Below, piece after piece: positions 36,001-41,100 of a DNA stretch of 64,000 nt (the stretch's first letter is position 1; the number at the start of each line of letters is the position of its first letter). The translations under genes and the position numbers were made by a program. The notes under the pieces are model-generated. The model made no database searches and had not been told where the DNA came from. It saw nothing but the letters and a program-made list of their open reading frames with translations. This DNA is from Morella rubra (Eukaryota; Streptophyta; Magnoliopsida; Fagales; Myricaceae): contig CM025852.1 in assembly GCA_003952965.2 (NCBI GenBank), positions 14,888,747-14,952,746 on the forward strand, read 5' to 3'.

Positions 36001-38120
36001 GGTTAGTGCTTAAGAGGCTGGCCTGCTCCAGCTGACAAACACTGGTTACTGCAGCCACACATATTGTTATCAAAACTCATCGACCACATCCATTGATCAC
36101 CCAAACAACCATGCTCAGTTGTCCCTTTCTACCTTCATCGCACACCATCCAAGTAAACTCAATCTGTGCACACCACAATACGTATGAACGATATTTTTTG
36201 GTCATAATCATGGATTCTCCTGGTCAGTTTGAGGGCAGGTGAGTTCCAAAATTAGACTTCTTCTATTCTAGCTCTCTTTGGGTAAGAAGTGCAGTGATTG
36301 GGGTTAGTGGGCTTTTGGAATGGCAAATAGGTCCCGTGGTATGGTGTCATGCATGTATGTATCAGGTAATGGAGACTGAATCTTTGCCAGTTCTGTTAGA
36401 AGAGAGGACTTTGTAGCTCGGTGTCATGGGTCATGGCTCTGGTCTATGTTAATAAAAGAAGATAACTTAGATCATAGAAATTATCTCTTTGGTAAGCGAA
36501 GACATCTGCGACCTGGAAGTGGTAGCCTAGGCTACCTCCTAGAGAATGTACAAGGTGGATGACTTTTTAAAGAAGCAAATCATTATGGGTTTCCAGCCTC
36601 ATCTTGAGACAATCCATCAGTTCAACTGAGCGAAGGTCTTCTACGCTCCCTATTTACGGAAGTGAGGCAGAACTAAAGCCTCTTGCATGGCCCAATATGC
36701 AGGGATGGACTTCCCGCCCTATTGCAATCAGATCCAATGGACTGAGGCAGCCGACACACCCAATTCTTTGAGAAAAGGGATTACCCAGCCAGGCAATCAA
36801 TCGCTTTGGCATCTTTCCATCTGAGAGAAGAGGCTAACTTGTGGCTCTAGAGGCTGCAACCTGCGCCCAAAGATGAAGGGCCTCTTGACCAAGGAATCAT
36901 TGGAAAAGTAGGGTTGGCCAGACTTGATCCAATGCAGAATGAAGGACATTGTCCTGGATCAAATAGTACAGGACTATCACCATAGTGAGAGGGAATGGTC
37001 GGCTCAGCATCAGAAGGTGCTAATTGTTTACTTCCAAGGAGGAATGGAAATTTGCTTTAGGAAATTGCCTTGGATCAAACAGTACGGGACTCTCACCATT
37101 TTAGGAATGAACGGTTGGTTTGGCATCAGAAGGTGCTAATTGATTACTTCCTAGGGGGATATGAAGAAGAATTGTTCCTTAAGTTGGCATAATCAGGCCA
37201 AAAATCATATTTGAATCCATTGGAATGGCGGTAGTGATGGATGAACATCTCTTCCATCGAAGGTGATATCCACGGTCTACCATCCCAGCAGCTACACCTT
37301 CTATCAACTGACAAGCAACTGCTTCTTCGGCTAATGAGAATTCTGAAATTTATCACGTTGGGAAAAAGGCTTTTGTTTCTTGTGCATCAGATTTTCCAGA
37401 CCCCCTATAGGTATCATATACCCTCTGGCTGTGGTTTGGTTGAAATACTTGCCTTCAAAATACATGACACAGTAAGAAGTGGGTCAACTCTCCAACTGTT
37501 GTCTAAATTTGAAAATGGAAAGTGACAGGCTCCAGTTGGACACAGGATAAAATGAATGATTTGCAGGCTTGTCTGTCCTGTTTTATGTTTTGTGTTTGAG
37601 GATAAACAAAGGAGCTGAAATGTTGGCCATGTGGCTTCTGTTTGGAGTCATGCATGCATGTATTGGGTGGTGTAGGTGTGAGCATTTGCCTCACTTTTGT
37701 TTTAAAGAAAGGAGTTCATTGCTTGGTGTCAGGGGTTGTGAGTCTTGGTCTGTATAAATAATGAAAGAGTCAGTCATGGGCTTTCTTCTTTCACTCTGAA
37801 AAAACAGTGTCCTTGCACTGCAGTTTTGCTCCTTCTGTACGTGGAGGTGTTATTCAGTTTCAATTGATTTGTTGCTTTTATATTTTGTTACTTACGATTT
37901 TTCTGTTCCATTTATTTGAGGACTCTTCATATTATTATTTAGCCTGAAGGCTTTCCTTCCTCATTCTATGACATAATAGTGGTTGTGAACTCAAATTACT
38001 GTAAGATTCATGCATAAGTTTTTGTCCTGCATCCAAGATTGTATTACGTTCATCATGTTTTTCATGTACTGAGCCATTCATGAATGTACTCAGTGTTTTT
38101 GCATCAAGGGGTTGAGTCTA

Positions 38121-38160
<40 letters not shown>

Positions 38161-41100
38161 TATGTCCATTTTTTATTCCTCTTCTCCTACTGTCATGGTC
38201 TTACATACACATATGTGGCATAATTGATGTTTATGAGTTTTTCTTTTAAGATATGAGCACCTTTTGCAGGTCAGGCACAACTCATGGTATCTTTGCTCCA
38301 AGATATGCAAGAGAATGGTCAGAGATTGACAATGTTACAACTAGTAGAGAAAATGAAAATAAAGTTCAAGGAACTCGGTTGGTCTTCTCGCTTCAATTTT
38401 TTTTTCCTCCACTTAGACCAATATGAGTCACTATGGTATAATGCATATAGTGGGCAAGACAGCCACGGATATCATGTATAAGTTTGTATTGCCTGTATAT
38501 AAAATTCTTCTGCTATATCACATAGGAGGTTTTTCATTCTGAGATTTTTTCAAGTGCAAGGCTAAAATGAATAAAATAGTCAATTTTCTAAGAGAAGGAT
38601 GGGTTTTGCTTTACTTAGATGGTTCTGCTGATTATTAAGTCTAGTAGTGGATTTGCTTGATGCATAAAAATGTAAAGCTGATGAAAATTTTCATATTTAA
38701 TGTAGATTTAGAAGTTTAATTCTACTAGAAGTTACTTGGGTGTTACCTCTTCAAGTTCTAATGGTGCAGATAGCATTTAGGGTCTGACAAGGTTAGACAG
38801 GCCAGTTTCATAGGCTTCTGCTATTGTTTACGTTATTAGACTCATTCACAAAAGAGGTTGGACTTGCCTATTGAAGATCAATGTGACAAATTAGGATAGA
38901 ATTCTTCTATTGGAGAATATAATTCAAATAATAAAATCTATCTCTTCCTATCAACATAAGCTTTTGGGAGAAATGGTAGATTCACATGGTATCAGACTCA
39001 AGGTCTTATGTTCGAGACTTGATTCCACACTTCACCCCAATTTCAATTAAATATTGCACGTGTTAGGCCTCATAATAAAAGGAGAATCCATTCTACACGT
39101 GAGGGAAAGTGTTAGAGAATATAATTCAGATAATAAAATCTATCTCTTCCTATCAGCTTAAGCTTTTGGGATAAGTAGAAGATTCACATGGTATTAAAGC
39201 TCAGGTCTTGAGTTTGAGACCTAACTCTGCACTTCACCTAATTTCAATTAAATATTGCACGTTTTGGGCCTCCTAATAAAGAGAGAGTCCAGACCACATG
39301 AGGGGGAAGGGTAGAGAATATAATTCAAATAATAAAATCTATCTCTTCCTATAAATTTAAGTTTTTGTGATAAGTGGTAGATTCACAATTTCCCTAGCAT
39401 CAAGCAGCATTTATTGAGAGCTATAAGATGTCTTCTCGGTTGAAGTAGTGTTGTTCGTCCACTTGGCATCACAAGCTCATAAATGCAGCTTATGCAAAAG
39501 TCTCAGACCTCCTATAAAGCAGTCCAAAAGTAGTATCTCCCGTCCAACAGCCTAGGAGAGATTAAGAGCCATTCATAAGTGGATTTCTTCTGCTGTTTTG
39601 TAGCTGAGCAATTAAACTCCTGCTTCCTGGTGCTATATCTTTGATAAATGAGGTTGTACATTTTTTTGGCTGAAAGAGCAGTCCCAATTATTAAAGATCT
39701 TTTAGAGTTGACACCGCTTCAAACCAACAAGTTTTCCATCATTTTGGGAATCTCATCTTTCTTGCACAAAGGACCGCTTCTCCCACACCACCTCCGTGTG
39801 CTTCTCTCAAATCCATATTACTATTTGTGAAGTTATTATTCCCTTAAAATGGACAGGAGTTAGAGGAAACTCTTGACTAGAACGCTTGTTGTTATCGGTC
39901 ATAATCAGTACAAGAAACTCTCTCTCTCTCTCTCTCATCATTATTCTGTTATTGAAAATACATGTCATTCATCCTTGATCCTTACGTTGTATATTTTTTC
40001 TGCCTTGGTACACTTCTTCGAGCCAATATATTGCTATTTATCATAATGGTAACTTATATTTTGATGTGCAAATTTAGATTCTCAGCTGAAGAGAGAGGAA
40101 AGTGAACAGCTTGTCATAAAGCTTATATTAGACTGTAGTTTGGTAAGAATTCTGACTCTTCTGAACTTGATTTTGTTTGTTTGAAAAAAAAATAAGAATA
40201 CTATTGGTCATTGCCTAGGAAAAATGAGTGTACATATTTGTTAATTAAGTTCAATGTGCTACAGAAATTGTTGAAGTAGTTTAATTTCGGATTCAAAATT
40301 TATTTATTGACAGTTGTCTCAAAACAAAAGAAAAAAATTTCGAAGTAATGTCCCCACTTCATTATGCATTGCATTTTGCTCATATTCTCCCATAACCAAG
40401 AGAAATGTTTAATTGAAGAAGGTATTTGACATTCTTTCTATGAAAAGTATTAGGCAATGGGTTTTGAAGTAGAAGAAAATCACTAATTGCATTATGATTG
40501 TCACTGGGGAAGACTATTCATCCTTATAGCAAATTCATTTGTTTGCCCATAATGAGAAAAGAAAATTCTAAAATGAATTCTGATGGTGCTTGATGTCAGC
40601 AAAGTATCATCTATCAAAATGACAATGATATGTTATTAGCTTTGCTAGTTTTAATTATGGAGCATGAACGCTTCATAAATGTGTTAAACTAGGATTCAAC
40701 AGAAAGTAAGAAACGTATATTCTACCTGTCAATGCTCAAGGTATATACAAAAAAAAAAAAAAAAAAAAGAAGAGGAACAGGCAGATATAACTATTTCAGT
40801 TTAGAAGTGACTCAAGCCATGGCTACGATTCATACTTTTTCGGTACTTTATGGTTGTTTCTGGCCAATTGTCTGATCAGCCCAGCTTTCAGCCTTTCAGT
40901 CAGAGACAAGGAGCTTTAAGCTTTTCAAATGTCTATTTTCACACAATATCATAAATAGTAAGAAGCTACCACCAGCCTGAAAATGCCATCAGTGCAAGAA
41001 AAAACGCTGAAAACCAACAATCCATTTCCAATGATTATAGCCAGCGCCAGCAGATCTCAACACAAACACATGCCACCATCACAAAGATGACTGGCAGCTA

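Larger units (their letters stand above)
35680..38269 (+). other. RECQL2 intron with decayed LTR element and (TC)n
   Basis: A 2.6-kb intron. Apart from the LTR-like element at 36330-37765 and a (TC)n tract at 38123-38156, no feature is recognised. Confidence 0.7.
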
